Source of the DNA: Thermoprotei archaeon
Lineage (GTDB): Archaea; Thermoproteota; Thermoprotei; QMSL01; B3-G16
Direction: 5' to 3'
Assembly: GCA_021162845.1 (NCBI GenBank)
Contig: JAGGXX010000050.1
Span: forward strand, 1-64,000
Length of the DNA: 64,000 nucleotides
Both the position numbers and the translations under genes were made by a program. Shown here one piece after another: positions 16,331 through 25,048 of the stretch. A model generated the notes under the pieces. The model saw only the letters and a program-made list of their open reading frames with translations, ran no database searches and was not told the origin of the DNA. The number at the start of each line of letters is the position of its first letter. Position 1 is the stretch's first letter.

Positions 16331-18067
16331 TCAGTTGTGGAGGTATATGAACTTAAGCACCTCTCCCTCGTTTCTTTCAAGCCTGGCAAAGGCGTATCTC
16401 TCTAATTGAACGATCTCCCCTTCCCTTATATTCTGTGCATGGAACTCGATTATACCTCTGACTACGTTGCCGTCAGGCTTCATTACTTCAGCGTGAAGAT
16501 AGGGCTCCGATACCCAATGTACCTTAGGTATCCCCTGCTTTACCTCACCGCCTATGTACGTGCATTTAATCATCATCTCGTTGACCTCCTTCACCCTTAC
16601 ATTAAATAGCTCTATCAAACGTACCTCATGTCCTTCCTTGAAGAACTCTAGATCCCTTCTAGAGATATAGACCTCAACCGGCGGCCTTAAGAAGCGATAT
16701 TCGCGGAATCCCCTCTCTAGATGCTGAGGATGAAGCCTTATCTTGACATCTATGGGTAAGGGTGCTCCCTCTATTACAACCTTCACAGGATCCTCTACGA
16801 AGTAATATCTGTTCGCGATTGGATCCACGATCTTCCGGTTAAGGGCATACAGGGTCTCCATGCTTAGCTTTATGTCATGTGGCGTAAGGCTCAGTTCCAT
16901 CGCTAGTCTCCTTATCGCTTCCGCTTGTATCCCCCTCCTAAGCAAGGCGCGTATGGTGGGTAGTCTCACATCATCCCATCCGCTTAACTCGCCTTTTCTA
17001 AGTCCTTCCCTTATGTGGCGCTTATGCACTTTGTAGCCCTCAAGATACACCATCCCGTATTGAATAGCGATGGGCATCTCCCAGCCCAAGGCCTTGCATA
17101 TCTCGGATTGTACCGCAGCGTTATGCTCGTGCTCCTTCGCCCTTATTATATGGGTTACCTTTGAGTCGTGATCCTCAATGGCACAGGCGAAATTGTAAAG
17201 GGGATATACCCTGTACTTGAAGCCCTTTAGGGGATGTGGAGTACTCTCTATTATCCTCAGGAGGGGGGGATCCCTGAGGACAGGATTTGGATGGCTCATA
17301 TCGACCTTTAGCCTTACCACAGCCTCACCTTCCGAGTACCCACCCTCGAGCATGTCATTCCATCGCCTTAGATGCTCCTCGACGGATAGGTTCCTATCCG
17401 GGCATTCCGCACAGGCTTCCTTATATTTCCTGAACTTATCCGCTGTACATGTACAAACATAGGCTAATCCACCCTCTATCAATTTCTCGGCGATCTCATA
17501 ATGCCTTTCGAACCTATCGGAGACTATGATCAGCTGATCCCATTTTATGCCTAGCTTCCTAAGGTCGTCGAGGATCCATTGATAATACGCCTTTTTAATG
17601 ACCCGTGGATCGGTATCCTCTATCCTCAACACCATCCTACCATCGTACCTTTCAGCATAGAGGTACGATAACATAGCGGCTCGGACCACCTGACCTATAT
17701 GCAATGCTCCGGTGGGAGCGGGAGCGAACCTAGTCGTTATGGTGCCGTACTTACGCCTCGCCTCCTCAACGCCTGGAAGTGGGGGAAGCCCCTCCCTAGT
17801 CCCTCTGGGTTTCCTACTGACCTCTAAGATCTCCCGACCATAGGTTCTTTCCAAGACCTCCCTTTGCTCTTCAATGCTCATGCTGTTCACTGTCTTAACT
17901 ACCTCTGAGACGATGCGCCGGACTTCGTGAATGGTTTTCCTCAGGTGCGGTGCCTCGGCTATTACCTTACCTAGGACCGCTTTTTCAGAGGCTTTTCCGT
18001 TATGTCGAAGAGCATTAAGAAGGGCATGTTTTAGTACGATATCCCTTACATCCTCCACGATACGCAC
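16331..18067 (-). CDS. gltX: Glutamyl-tRNA synthetase, archaeal type
   Basis: 578 residues, the length of the archaeal/eukaryotic-type enzyme that charges tRNA-Glu and, in organisms with GatDE, also makes Glu-tRNA-Gln. The N-terminal 90 residues are the archaeal helical extension. RFAPAPTGALHIGQVVRAA carries the class I HIGH motif as HIGQ, with LRIEDTDPR after it. The second signature (KMSKS site) is divergent, VHKRHIREG, followed by GWDDVRLPTIRAL. The C-terminal half is the beta-barrel anticodon-binding domain, not the bacterial helical one. It is the last gene of a minus-strand group with a small membrane protein and an enolase-family epimerase (gaps 33 and 13 bases). Confidence 0.93.
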   Translation of the reverse strand: MRIVEDVRDIVLKHALLNALRHNGKASEKAVLGKVIAEAPHLRKTIHEVRRIVSEVVKTVNSMSIEEQREVLERTYGREILEVSRKPRGTREGLPPLPGVEEARRKYGTITTRFAPAPTGALHIGQVVRAAMLSYLYAERYDGRMVLRIEDTDPRVIKKAYYQWILDDLRKLGIKWDQLIIVSDRFERHYEIAEKLIEGGLAYVCTCTADKFRKYKEACAECPDRNLSVEEHLRRWNDMLEGGYSEGEAVVRLKVDMSHPNPVLRDPPLLRIIESTPHPLKGFKYRVYPLYNFACAIEDHDSKVTHIIRAKEHEHNAAVQSEICKALGWEMPIAIQYGMVYLEGYKVHKRHIREGLRKGELSGWDDVRLPTIRALLRRGIQAEAIRRLAMELSLTPHDIKLSMETLYALNRKIVDPIANRYYFVEDPVKVVIEGAPLPIDVKIRLHPQHLERGFREYRFLRPPVEVYISRRDLEFFKEGHEVRLIELFNVRVKEVNEMMIKCTYIGGEVKQGIPKVHWVSEPYLHAEVMKPDGNVVRGIIEFHAQNIREGEIVQLERYAFARLERNEGEVLKFIYLHN

Positions 18068-18100
18068 CCTACATATAATGGAGTCATGTCCTCAATACAT

Positions 18101-18583
18101 TCACGAGGAGTCCTCATTTATACCCTGCTCGTTTCTCCTGCTTACAATAGCCTCTACTATCATTATGAGACCTATACCCATTAACGAGCTAATCCCAGCA
18201 AAGGGGAAGATCCTTAAGGCATACAGGGCTACTCTGGAGGGGGGTTCATGACTGTAGATTAACGTCGGATGTAGGCCTTCATATACCATTCCTAACGCGA
18301 TATAAATCATCAGGCTTGTTGATATGGCTATTATGGTCCATAAGGGCAATAGCTCTCGTCGTCTCCACCTCCCCGGTAATTTATCCCATAGGGAGAGGAG
18401 TATTATGAGGCCTGGAAGAGTATATAAGAGGCCAGCCATGACCCCTCCTATGACTACCTCCAGCCATGAGGATGAGAATATGAGTGTGCCCACGAAGAAA
18501 TCCCCGATCTTAAGGAAATAAGCCATGGAAAAACCTATTACGCTACCTATGATCACCTTGGCTGTAAGGTCATTATAGCCCAT
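18101..18583 (-). CDS. Small integral membrane protein, unknown
   Basis: 160 residues with about four hydrophobic helices: VIIGSVIGFSMAYFL, VVIGGVMAGLLYTLPGLIILL, LWTIIAISTSLMIYIALGMV and IFPFAGISSLMGIGLIMIVEA. The tail is charged and cytoplasmic-like (SRRNEQGINEDSS). No family was recognised. It sits 13 bases downstream of the epimerase-like gene and 33 bases upstream of gltX, so it is cotranscribed with them. Confidence 0.7.
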   Translation of the reverse strand: MGYNDLTAKVIIGSVIGFSMAYFLKIGDFFVGTLIFSSSWLEVVIGGVMAGLLYTLPGLIILLSLWDKLPGRWRRRELLPLWTIIAISTSLMIYIALGMVYEGLHPTLIYSHEPPSRVALYALRIFPFAGISSLMGIGLIMIVEAIVSRRNEQGINEDSS

Positions 18584-18596
18584 CTCTCTCGCGATC

Positions 18597-19694
18597 TTAC
18601 TTCACCTCTAAAACCTTCTCAAGGATATCATAGTTAACTTGATCCTCATTAAAGCCCAGCCCGGGTTCAGAGGGCGGAACTCTATATGGTACATCTAGGG
18701 TATTAGCACTAACCACGTGTTCCGTCATCATCAGATCAGCGTCCAGATCCGCGAATACTACATTACTTAATCCGCATGCGAAGTGTATTCCAGCGATTAT
18801 GCCTACCTCAGCTTCACTCATACATCCCACCATACATGGAATGTCCGCCGCCTCAGCTACGTGCGCTATCCTCACGGCCTCCCATAAGCCACCTGACTTC
18901 ATGAGCTTTATGTTTATCACATCAGCTGCGTCCATCCTTATAGCGTATATCGCATCCTCGGCCGTGTGGACGGATTCGTCGAGCATTATGGGTATTGGCG
19001 AGAGCCTTTTAAGTTTAGCTAGCCCCTTTAAGTCGTAATGCTTAAGGGGTTGCTCAACTAATTCGATATCGTATTTCGCTATTTCCCTTATGATTTCCCT
19101 AGCGGTTTCAAAGTCCCATCCCTGATTAGCATCTACCCTTATCCGGACTTTGGGGCCAACGGCTTCTCTTACGCTTCTAACGCGCTGTATATCCGCCTCC
19201 TTTCCCTCACCTAGCTTAACCTTTATTATTCTAAAGCCCTTACGGGCGAGCTCAGCGGCCTCCTTCGAGGCCTCCTCTGGCGATTTTATGCCTATCGTGT
19301 AATCGGTCTCAATCTTGGTCTTAGCATCACCTAGTAACTTGTAGAGTGGTACACCATAATGCTTAGCTATTAGATCAGAGAGTGCGATATCTAGTGCAGC
19401 TCTAGCAGAGGAAGAGAGATCCTTTCCCCTCAGCAAATCCCTCCATCTCTCATAACCGGTGGGGTCGATGCCTATTAAACGCTTGGCCAAGAGCTTTAAC
19501 GTTTCAAGGGCCGAGGTCAGGTCATCTCCCAGTATGGCCTTGGATGGCGAGGCCTCTCCGTAGCCTACAAGCCCATCCTTAGTCTCAATACGAACGATAT
19601 AGTCCTCGACTACTGTATGCTCGCCTAGGGCAATCCGAAACGGCCTTCTGAGCTTAATCCTAGCCTTGAAGACCTCAACTTTAGATACGTACAT
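18597..19694 (-). CDS. Enolase-superfamily enzyme, dipeptide epimerase-like
   Basis: 365 residues of the muconate-lactonizing-enzyme subgroup. The catalytic pair KVK (K158, K160) follows FRII. The three metal ligands are D188 in RVDANQGW, E214 in VEQPLK and D239 in MLDESV, and the opposite-face lysine is K263 in NIKLMKSGG. A late DLDAD motif matches the DxD motif that, in L-Ala-D/L-Glu epimerases, binds the dipeptide amino group. That favours a dipeptide epimerase over a cycloisomerase. Archaea lack murein, so the substrate could be dietary peptides. The start is ATG with GGAGCGTG upstream and a TATAAAA box near 19720-19727. It is divergent from an exported protease gene. Confidence 0.82.
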   Translation of the reverse strand: MYVSKVEVFKARIKLRRPFRIALGEHTVVEDYIVRIETKDGLVGYGEASPSKAILGDDLTSALETLKLLAKRLIGIDPTGYERWRDLLRGKDLSSSARAALDIALSDLIAKHYGVPLYKLLGDAKTKIETDYTIGIKSPEEASKEAAELARKGFRIIKVKLGEGKEADIQRVRSVREAVGPKVRIRVDANQGWDFETAREIIREIAKYDIELVEQPLKHYDLKGLAKLKRLSPIPIMLDESVHTAEDAIYAIRMDAADVINIKLMKSGGLWEAVRIAHVAEAADIPCMVGCMSEAEVGIIAGIHFACGLSNVVFADLDADLMMTEHVVSANTLDVPYRVPPSEPGLGFNEDQVNYDILEKVLEVK

Positions 19695-19825
19695 ATATGT
19701 TCACGCTCCTATCTACAGGATGCGTAATTTTATATCATTTTAGCGAGCGGTTACATCAGGGAAATGTTAAAATTTCTCCTTCACGTAACCACCTCAGGAT
19801 CATTGCCTGTCATGAGGTATTCCTG

Positions 19826-21457
19826 ATGCCCCAGCTCAAGGTTAAGATCATAATCCTACAAATATGCTTAATTTCCCTGACGCTAATTAATGCGACGCCA
19901 ACAGCCCATGGAGTGGGTTCCCCTGAGGAGGCGTCAGGTCTGTACTATTACGAGATCGAGGTCTTTGATAACGGGACATCTTTAATTAAGATATCCTTTG
20001 AAGCTAGAGGCTTAAGACCCCGGGAGTACTTCTCCTGGCTCTTCGTACCAGTCAACCTAACGGGAACGCTCATATATCCTCTTTCTGGGAGCCTCGTAAA
20101 CGCTTCACTTACATCATCAGAGTATTATTTCTATTCAAGGTATGAGTTCATATTCCTGCCTAATGAAAGCGGGATGTTCGCCCTCCTCATAAAGTATCGG
20201 ATGAACTATAGTGCTCTTATCATAGAGCCTAAGGGGGTTTTCGTCTCCCCTCTGATCTACTTTTCCCCTAGATCTAACGGTAAGGCCACAGTTACATTAC
20301 CTGGCTTTGTGGATCCTACATATTACGAGCCCACTCCGGATTCTATCGAAAGGCTGAAAGATTTGGTCATCATCCGGTATACGCTTACGCCCTCGATACC
20401 CCGCATCTACATAACATTTAACGTGGACATTAAGCCCAATATGATTAACCTATCCTTCCCGCCGTTCATGATAATAACTCCCTCCCGATATAAAGCAGAG
20501 GCGACCTCATTAGCTAGGATCTATAGTAAGGTGTACCCTATCCTTAGGAATATAACGGGCCTTGAGCTTAAGGACGTGGTGGTCAGATTCTTCGTACCAA
20601 GTGAAATGTCGGATTTTTCAATCCTAGGCTTCGTCCCCTTCAATCCCAAGACAAATAAAGTTGGCGAAATACACCTCAACATATTCTACTTGCGCGCTAT
20701 ACGGGGGATACTCGAGTATGGGGCCGTACATGAGCTGATGCACCATGTCCTATGGAAGCTTAACGTAATGCCAGAGCTACTCTGGGTTCATGAGGGCTTA
20801 GCGGAATACATGGGGCTCACCTTAGTGCATATCATAGATGAGAGGGGCGTGTATAAGCATGGCCTGGAGTGGAGGGAGAAGCTCTTAAGCGACTACGTTA
20901 GAAGGGCCAGAGGGGACTTCAGCTTCTTGCAGAAATGGCGACCAGGCATCGCCCCCATCGGCGATATCCTCCTATGTTATGCTTCAGCGTATGGCATCTT
21001 CAAGAGCTTAGGGGATAAATATGGCCTTGGGCTCTACAAGCGCCTCTTCAAGAGGATACGCGATCTAAACTTCCCGATATCCTCTTCGGCCCTCTTCATA
21101 TATCTGCTGAGCGAGGCGGCGGGAGAGGATCTCCTCCCTCAATTCAGGAGATTGGGCTTTGACGTAATCTCAGTCTCAGCTGTGATAAGGGCACTGGAGG
21201 GGGGCGAAGCACTCGTAAACGATAAGCTAAACCCACTGAGCTTCATAGCCTTACCCCTATATCATGAAGCCTTAGCCTTAGTCGAAAAGGGGCTCTATGA
21301 GCGGGCTTACACGAAGTTAAGCCTTGCCCTAGCAGTGGCATTACTTGGTAGAGCAGTAATATTGCTAGCGCCTACGTATATATTGACATCCCTTGTGGCC
21401 TTAACCATAGCGCGAAATAAGCTTACCAAACAAACCCCTAAGGGGCTTAAAGCATAG
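19826..21457 (+). CDS. Exported membrane-anchored gluzincin-type metalloprotease
   Basis: 544 residues from the ATG at 19826, chosen because GAGGT lies seven bases upstream and a signal peptide begins immediately (LKVKIIILQICLISLTLINA). The longer frame from 19697 has no such context. Residues 30-210 form a beta-rich extracellular domain. The zinc motif is HELMHH (H302, E303, H306), with a second glutamate E323 in WVHEGLAEYMG 17 residues on, the spacing of M1-like gluzincins. A C-terminal hydrophobic helix (ILLAPTYILTSLVALTIA) followed by basic residues anchors it in the membrane. It probably degrades external peptides, which fits the neighbouring dipeptide epimerase-like gene. The exact MEROPS family is not assigned. 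Confidence 0.75.
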   Translation: MPQLKVKIIILQICLISLTLINATPTAHGVGSPEEASGLYYYEIEVFDNGTSLIKISFEARGLRPREYFSWLFVPVNLTGTLIYPLSGSLVNASLTSSEYYFYSRYEFIFLPNESGMFALLIKYRMNYSALIIEPKGVFVSPLIYFSPRSNGKATVTLPGFVDPTYYEPTPDSIERLKDLVIIRYTLTPSIPRIYITFNVDIKPNMINLSFPPFMIITPSRYKAEATSLARIYSKVYPILRNITGLELKDVVVRFFVPSEMSDFSILGFVPFNPKTNKVGEIHLNIFYLRAIRGILEYGAVHELMHHVLWKLNVMPELLWVHEGLAEYMGLTLVHIIDERGVYKHGLEWREKLLSDYVRRARGDFSFLQKWRPGIAPIGDILLCYASAYGIFKSLGDKYGLGLYKRLFKRIRDLNFPISSSALFIYLLSEAAGEDLLPQFRRLGFDVISVSAVIRALEGGEALVNDKLNPLSFIALPLYHEALALVEKGLYERAYTKLSLALAVALLGRAVILLAPTYILTSLVALTIARNKLTKQTPKGLKA

Positions 21458-21541
21458 CTTGAATTAAATACGTAATAGCTCCCAATGGTGAGTGAGAGCA
21501 TTCATATTTATACGGATCACAGGTTATGTGTGGGTGTTTGA

Positions 21542-22369
21542 GTGAGCATCGAGGACCTGAGACTGGAGGGCGAGGTAGACTTAACGGAGGAAGACATGGT
21601 CATAGATATTGGGGATCCTGTGCTAACTGATGCCCTCTTTATCGAAAGGGGAATACTGACGCTCATATTCGGGCACGCCTTCACTGGTAAGACTACGCTT
21701 GCACTTGCCGCTTCCATAAGCGAGGCCGCAAACGCGGGGCGGGTCTTTTACATAGATACGGAAAACGGCGTCTCTCCTGCGAGAGTTAGGAAGCTACTGA
21801 GCGCACGAGGTATAACGCTTGATGCGATTAAAGGGAAACTTAAGTTAATACGCGCATTCGAGCTACGCGAGGTCCTCGGCTATGCGGGGTATGCGATGAA
21901 GATGAGATATTCGCTCGTAGTCATAGATAGCATAAGTAGGGTCTACCTTGCGGAATCCAGGAAGCGCGATAGGGAGGAAGTCACACACGACATATACGTA
22001 GCACTTAATGATTTACAGAGAAGAGCGGCGGAAGAGAGGGCTACCATAATCCTCACAAGCGAGACGTGTAAAAAGCAGCCAAGCGTTGTGGATTTAGAGG
22101 GGCTCAATCCTCATCAGCTATTGGCGCTTAATGAGAGTCCGTGGCCTATGGAAGCCCTAGGCTCTTTAGCTAAAATAGCCATAGGCTTGCTGATAGTCAA
22201 TGGGAGGCGTTATGCCTACGTGGAGAGGCATAGGAGCAAGCCATCCATATACGAGGATTTAAGATACTATGAGTTCAAGATAGTCGAGAGCGGTCTGAAG
22301 TACGTAGGCTCAGTTGAGTTCATGGGCTCAAAGGTAGCATATAGAGTTCCCGTCTCCTCTCCTCCTTAG
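21542..22369 (+). CDS. RecA/RadB/KaiC-like ATPase
   Basis: 275 residues. The Walker A GHAFTGKTTLALAAS is near residue 44, YIDTENGVSPARV is the RadB-like conserved strand, and Walker B is SLVVIDSISRVY. It is a single-domain RecA core without the N-terminal helix-hairpin-helix domain of RadA, so a RadB paralogue or KaiC-like ATPase is likely, with a role in recombination regulation or signalling. The start is GTG at 21542, behind a CATATTTATACGG promoter about 30 bases upstream. Its 3' end overlaps the convergent zinc-ribbon membrane gene by 50 bases. Confidence 0.75.
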   Translation: MSIEDLRLEGEVDLTEEDMVIDIGDPVLTDALFIERGILTLIFGHAFTGKTTLALAASISEAANAGRVFYIDTENGVSPARVRKLLSARGITLDAIKGKLKLIRAFELREVLGYAGYAMKMRYSLVVIDSISRVYLAESRKRDREEVTHDIYVALNDLQRRAAEERATIILTSETCKKQPSVVDLEGLNPHQLLALNESPWPMEALGSLAKIAIGLLIVNGRRYAYVERHRSKPSIYEDLRYYEFKIVESGLKYVGSVEFMGSKVAYRVPVSSPP

Positions 22370-23198
22370 GCTCTCCTGCTTCTGTAAGCTTAGCACCGCA
22401 ATGGGGACAGTACCTAGCGATGAGAGGTACCTCCCCTTTGCAGTTCGCACAAAGGCGGCTCTCGGTGGGGGGCGGTGGGACCTTCCTATAATCTTCTAAG
22501 CTCCTCATAGCCTCTCTTAACTCGTTATCGTAGTCTTCGATTTCCTTAATGAACTCGTGATCCGCCTTAATGGCCTCATTAACTCTTCTTAACAGATCAA
22601 AATGAATAAGGGATATGATCAGAGACTCCGAGAACACGAGGAGTATAAATGCTAATGGTGTCTCAACCTGCAACTTAATGTATTGCATTTCGAATGGTAT
22701 GGCCGTAAGCCACGTCAACTGTATTAAGGACATGGAGGGCATAATATAAGGCCAGTATCCCGCGAAGCTTAGAATGCCGCGAGCGACTCCTCCTATCATG
22801 AAGATTATGAGTAACATAATGGATGTAGGGAGCCTCATCTCTTTCTTCAGGTAGGCCTTTAGGTCTCTTCTAAGTCCTCTAAGGGCAAGTATCCTAGTCA
22901 CATCGAGTAGTGCCATTATGAGAGCTTGAGTGAGCGCGGTTTTAGGCTTTAGAGCCCTCAACTCCTCCAGTCTCTTTAGGATCTTGTCCTCATAGGGGGA
23001 AGATAGACTTACATCCAACTCCTCCCGTAAACTCTTAATCAAACTCAGGTGCTCGATTAGGCATGCCATTTCCTCCCTCAGGAGGCCATAGAATTCACTT
23101 AGCATGACGTAATATACCGCGAAGGGCCCTCCAATCGGGGCCAACGATAAGAGAGCCCAGATGCCGTATATGCCCTTTCTCCTCATATCCTCATCCAT
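22320..23198 (-). CDS. Membrane protein with C-terminal zinc ribbon
   Basis: 292 residues. Hydrophobic segments lie near residues 8-28, 130-165 and 180-205, with charged helical linkers between them. A zinc ribbon is close to the C-terminus (CANCKGEVPLIARYCPHCGAKL), followed by a basic tail. The N-terminal pattern (GIYGIWALLSLAPIGGPFAVYYVML, then an amphipathic helix) resembles the start of the divergent neighbour at 23267, suggesting paralogy. The function is unknown; zinc ribbons fused to membrane domains are common in archaea. A shared palindrome lies between the two starts. Confidence 0.7.
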   Translation of the reverse strand: MDEDMRRKGIYGIWALLSLAPIGGPFAVYYVMLSEFYGLLREEMACLIEHLSLIKSLREELDVSLSSPYEDKILKRLEELRALKPKTALTQALIMALLDVTRILALRGLRRDLKAYLKKEMRLPTSIMLLIIFMIGGVARGILSFAGYWPYIMPSMSLIQLTWLTAIPFEMQYIKLQVETPLAFILLVFSESLIISLIHFDLLRRVNEAIKADHEFIKEIEDYDNELREAMRSLEDYRKVPPPPTESRLCANCKGEVPLIARYCPHCGAKLTEAGEPKEERRRELYMLPLSP

Positions 23199-23211
23199 TA
23201 AGACGGTGATC

Positions 23212-23252
23212 AGCGCTTATATTTATCCGAATTTAATTAATTAATAAGCGCT
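23212..23252. promoter_or_regulatory. Long inverted repeat in a divergent promoter
   Basis: AGCGCTTAT (23212-23220) and ATAAGCGCT (23244-23252) are perfect 9-base arms around a 23-base AT-rich centre (ATTTATCCGAATTTAATTAATTA). It spans the only region from which both flanking membrane-protein genes can be transcribed (starts 23198 minus, 23267 plus). The TATA elements for both directions lie inside it. A single symmetric regulator probably controls both. Confidence 0.5.
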
Positions 23253-23266
23253 TCGGAGGACGCGAA

Positions 23267-23983
23267 ATGCATGAACTGACGAAAGCCTCGGACCTATTCT
23301 CAAAACCTTATAAATGGGTGCTCATAGCCGCTTTAACCTTCGGCGCGGGCTTCATAGTCATGGCGTATAACCTCCTTAAAGAAAGGAATGCACATTTTAA
23401 GAAGCAATATGAGATCAGCACCTCGGTCATTCGTGGCCTCGGAGTATGGCTAGGAAGAGATCTCTTGAGGTTCGCTAGGAGGTTATCACGCTCAACGATA
23501 ATACGTGATGAGAGGTTGTGGCTATGGTGCCTCGTCATAAGCTTCATAGGCGCGTATCCCCTAGCGTTGCTCCTTCTCGGTTTCCTTCAATATCTGCTGA
23601 TAACGGATCTAGACGCGCATGTAGATCAAGAGCTCATGTTAGCCCGAATACTATGGATGTTCCTAAGCCCTTCCTTTGTGGAGAAGATGGAAGGAATCAA
23701 AGGTATATCGAGAAGGCATAAAAGGTTCTACGTTACTTACATGGCCGCATGTTCTTCGTTCCTAGGCCTCCTCATCTCATACATATACTTAGGTATCTCT
23801 TCCATTACAAGCGGTGCTTCCTTTACGTTCCCCCTTATAGCCCTCGCATTATGCGCTACATCGTTAGCCGTGTCCCTTATGGTTGACGTGTTCTGGTGGT
23901 TGGACATAATAAGGGCCTATGAAGAGCACCTCTACCTAAGCGAGGAAGCCCTGAAGACTGTCAAGCGCAAAATGTTCATATAA
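23267..23983 (+). CDS. Multi-pass membrane protein, unknown
   Basis: 238 residues with hydrophobic segments at about 18-36, 85-110, 160-180 and 185-208. No recognised domain. The N-terminus (KWVLIAALTFGAGFIVMAYNLLKE followed by a charged helix) mirrors that of the divergent zinc-ribbon protein, but there is no zinc ribbon here. A GGAGGACG ribosome binding site precedes the ATG. It is probably a membrane partner or paralogue of the neighbour. Confidence 0.65.
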   Translation: MHELTKASDLFSKPYKWVLIAALTFGAGFIVMAYNLLKERNAHFKKQYEISTSVIRGLGVWLGRDLLRFARRLSRSTIIRDERLWLWCLVISFIGAYPLALLLLGFLQYLLITDLDAHVDQELMLARILWMFLSPSFVEKMEGIKGISRRHKRFYVTYMAACSSFLGLLISYIYLGISSITSGASFTFPLIALALCATSLAVSLMVDVFWWLDIIRAYEEHLYLSEEALKTVKRKMFI

Positions 23984-24028
23984 TGTCATAGACTACCTTA
24001 TTATGTACCTGCTTACGCTGGTGACTAC

Positions 24029-24973
24029 ATGTACAAGTACGTGTTTGGCCCAGTGCCTTCTAGGAGGCTCGGACGGTCCTTAGGTGTGAATAACATTCCC
24101 TATAAGCATTGCACCTACTCCTGCGTCTACTGTCAAGTGGGAAGGACATCAAACCTAACCATTAGGAGGCGATCCTTTTACGCTCCTAAGGACATAGTAG
24201 CAGAGGTCAAGGCACGAATCAGGGAAGTCGGGGAAGACAATATTGATTACATAAGCATAGTCCCCGATGGTGAGCCCACATTAGATTTCAACCTAGGTAC
24301 GCTCATAAGGATCCTTAAAAGGGAAGTTCATGCGCCTATAGCGGTCTTCACGAACGCCTCATTACTGCATCTCGAAGTGGTTAGGGCGGATCTATCAGAG
24401 GCGGATCTCGTATCGGTGAAGGTAGATGCGGTTGACGTGAATACGTGGAGAGCCGTTAACAGACCCTGTTTAGGTCTAAGACTCAACGATGTATTAAACG
24501 GCATAAGGGACTTCTCTAGGGAGTTCAAAGGGACCCTCATAACGGAGACCATGCTCGTCAGGGGCGTTAATGATTCTAGAAGCGCTTTGGAGCGCATAGC
24601 TAGCTTCTTAAGTGAAGTAAATGCTCTAACTAACTACATAATGATCCCGACAAGGCCACCAGCGGAAACGTGGGCAACGCCCCCTTCATTAGGTAAAATC
24701 CTGATGGCATACGACATCTTTAAGGCTAAACTAGGCGAGGGAAAGGTAAAATACATAAATTACCTAGAGGGAGCCGACTTCATCTTCCGTAAAAACGTTA
24801 AGGAGGAGATTCTCGCAGTGCTAAGAGTTCACTCAATAGCCGTAGAGCTAGCCCAGGAGTTCCTAAGGAGGCTGAACTTAGATCCCGAAGAGGTCATCGG
24901 GGAATTACTCAGAAGCGGCGCTGTAGAGCTGAGGACTTACATGGGCAGGGACTACCTGGTTAGGAGGAGGTAA
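24029..24973 (+). CDS. COG0731-type radical SAM Fe-S oxidoreductase
   Basis: 314 residues. The N-terminus FGPVPSRRLGRSLGVN is the signature of this archaeal/bacterial radical SAM group, followed by the cluster motif CTYSCVYCQVG (CxxxCxxC). VPDGEPTLD and VSVKVDA are later barrel motifs. A C-terminal helical, winged-helix-like segment (about 255-310) ends the protein. Relatives are annotated only as Fe-S oxidoreductases, related to wyosine-type enzymes; the substrate is unknown. GGTGACTAC before the ATG provides the ribosome binding site. It appears monocistronic. Confidence 0.85.
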   Translation: MYKYVFGPVPSRRLGRSLGVNNIPYKHCTYSCVYCQVGRTSNLTIRRRSFYAPKDIVAEVKARIREVGEDNIDYISIVPDGEPTLDFNLGTLIRILKREVHAPIAVFTNASLLHLEVVRADLSEADLVSVKVDAVDVNTWRAVNRPCLGLRLNDVLNGIRDFSREFKGTLITETMLVRGVNDSRSALERIASFLSEVNALTNYIMIPTRPPAETWATPPSLGKILMAYDIFKAKLGEGKVKYINYLEGADFIFRKNVKEEILAVLRVHSIAVELAQEFLRRLNLDPEEVIGELLRSGAVELRTYMGRDYLVRRR

Positions 24974-25048
24974 TTTCACCTTAAGTGCTATGTCCCTGGT
25001 TTATGATAAAGACCAGCATCGATATTAGGAGGCACTATGAAGGTCGCT

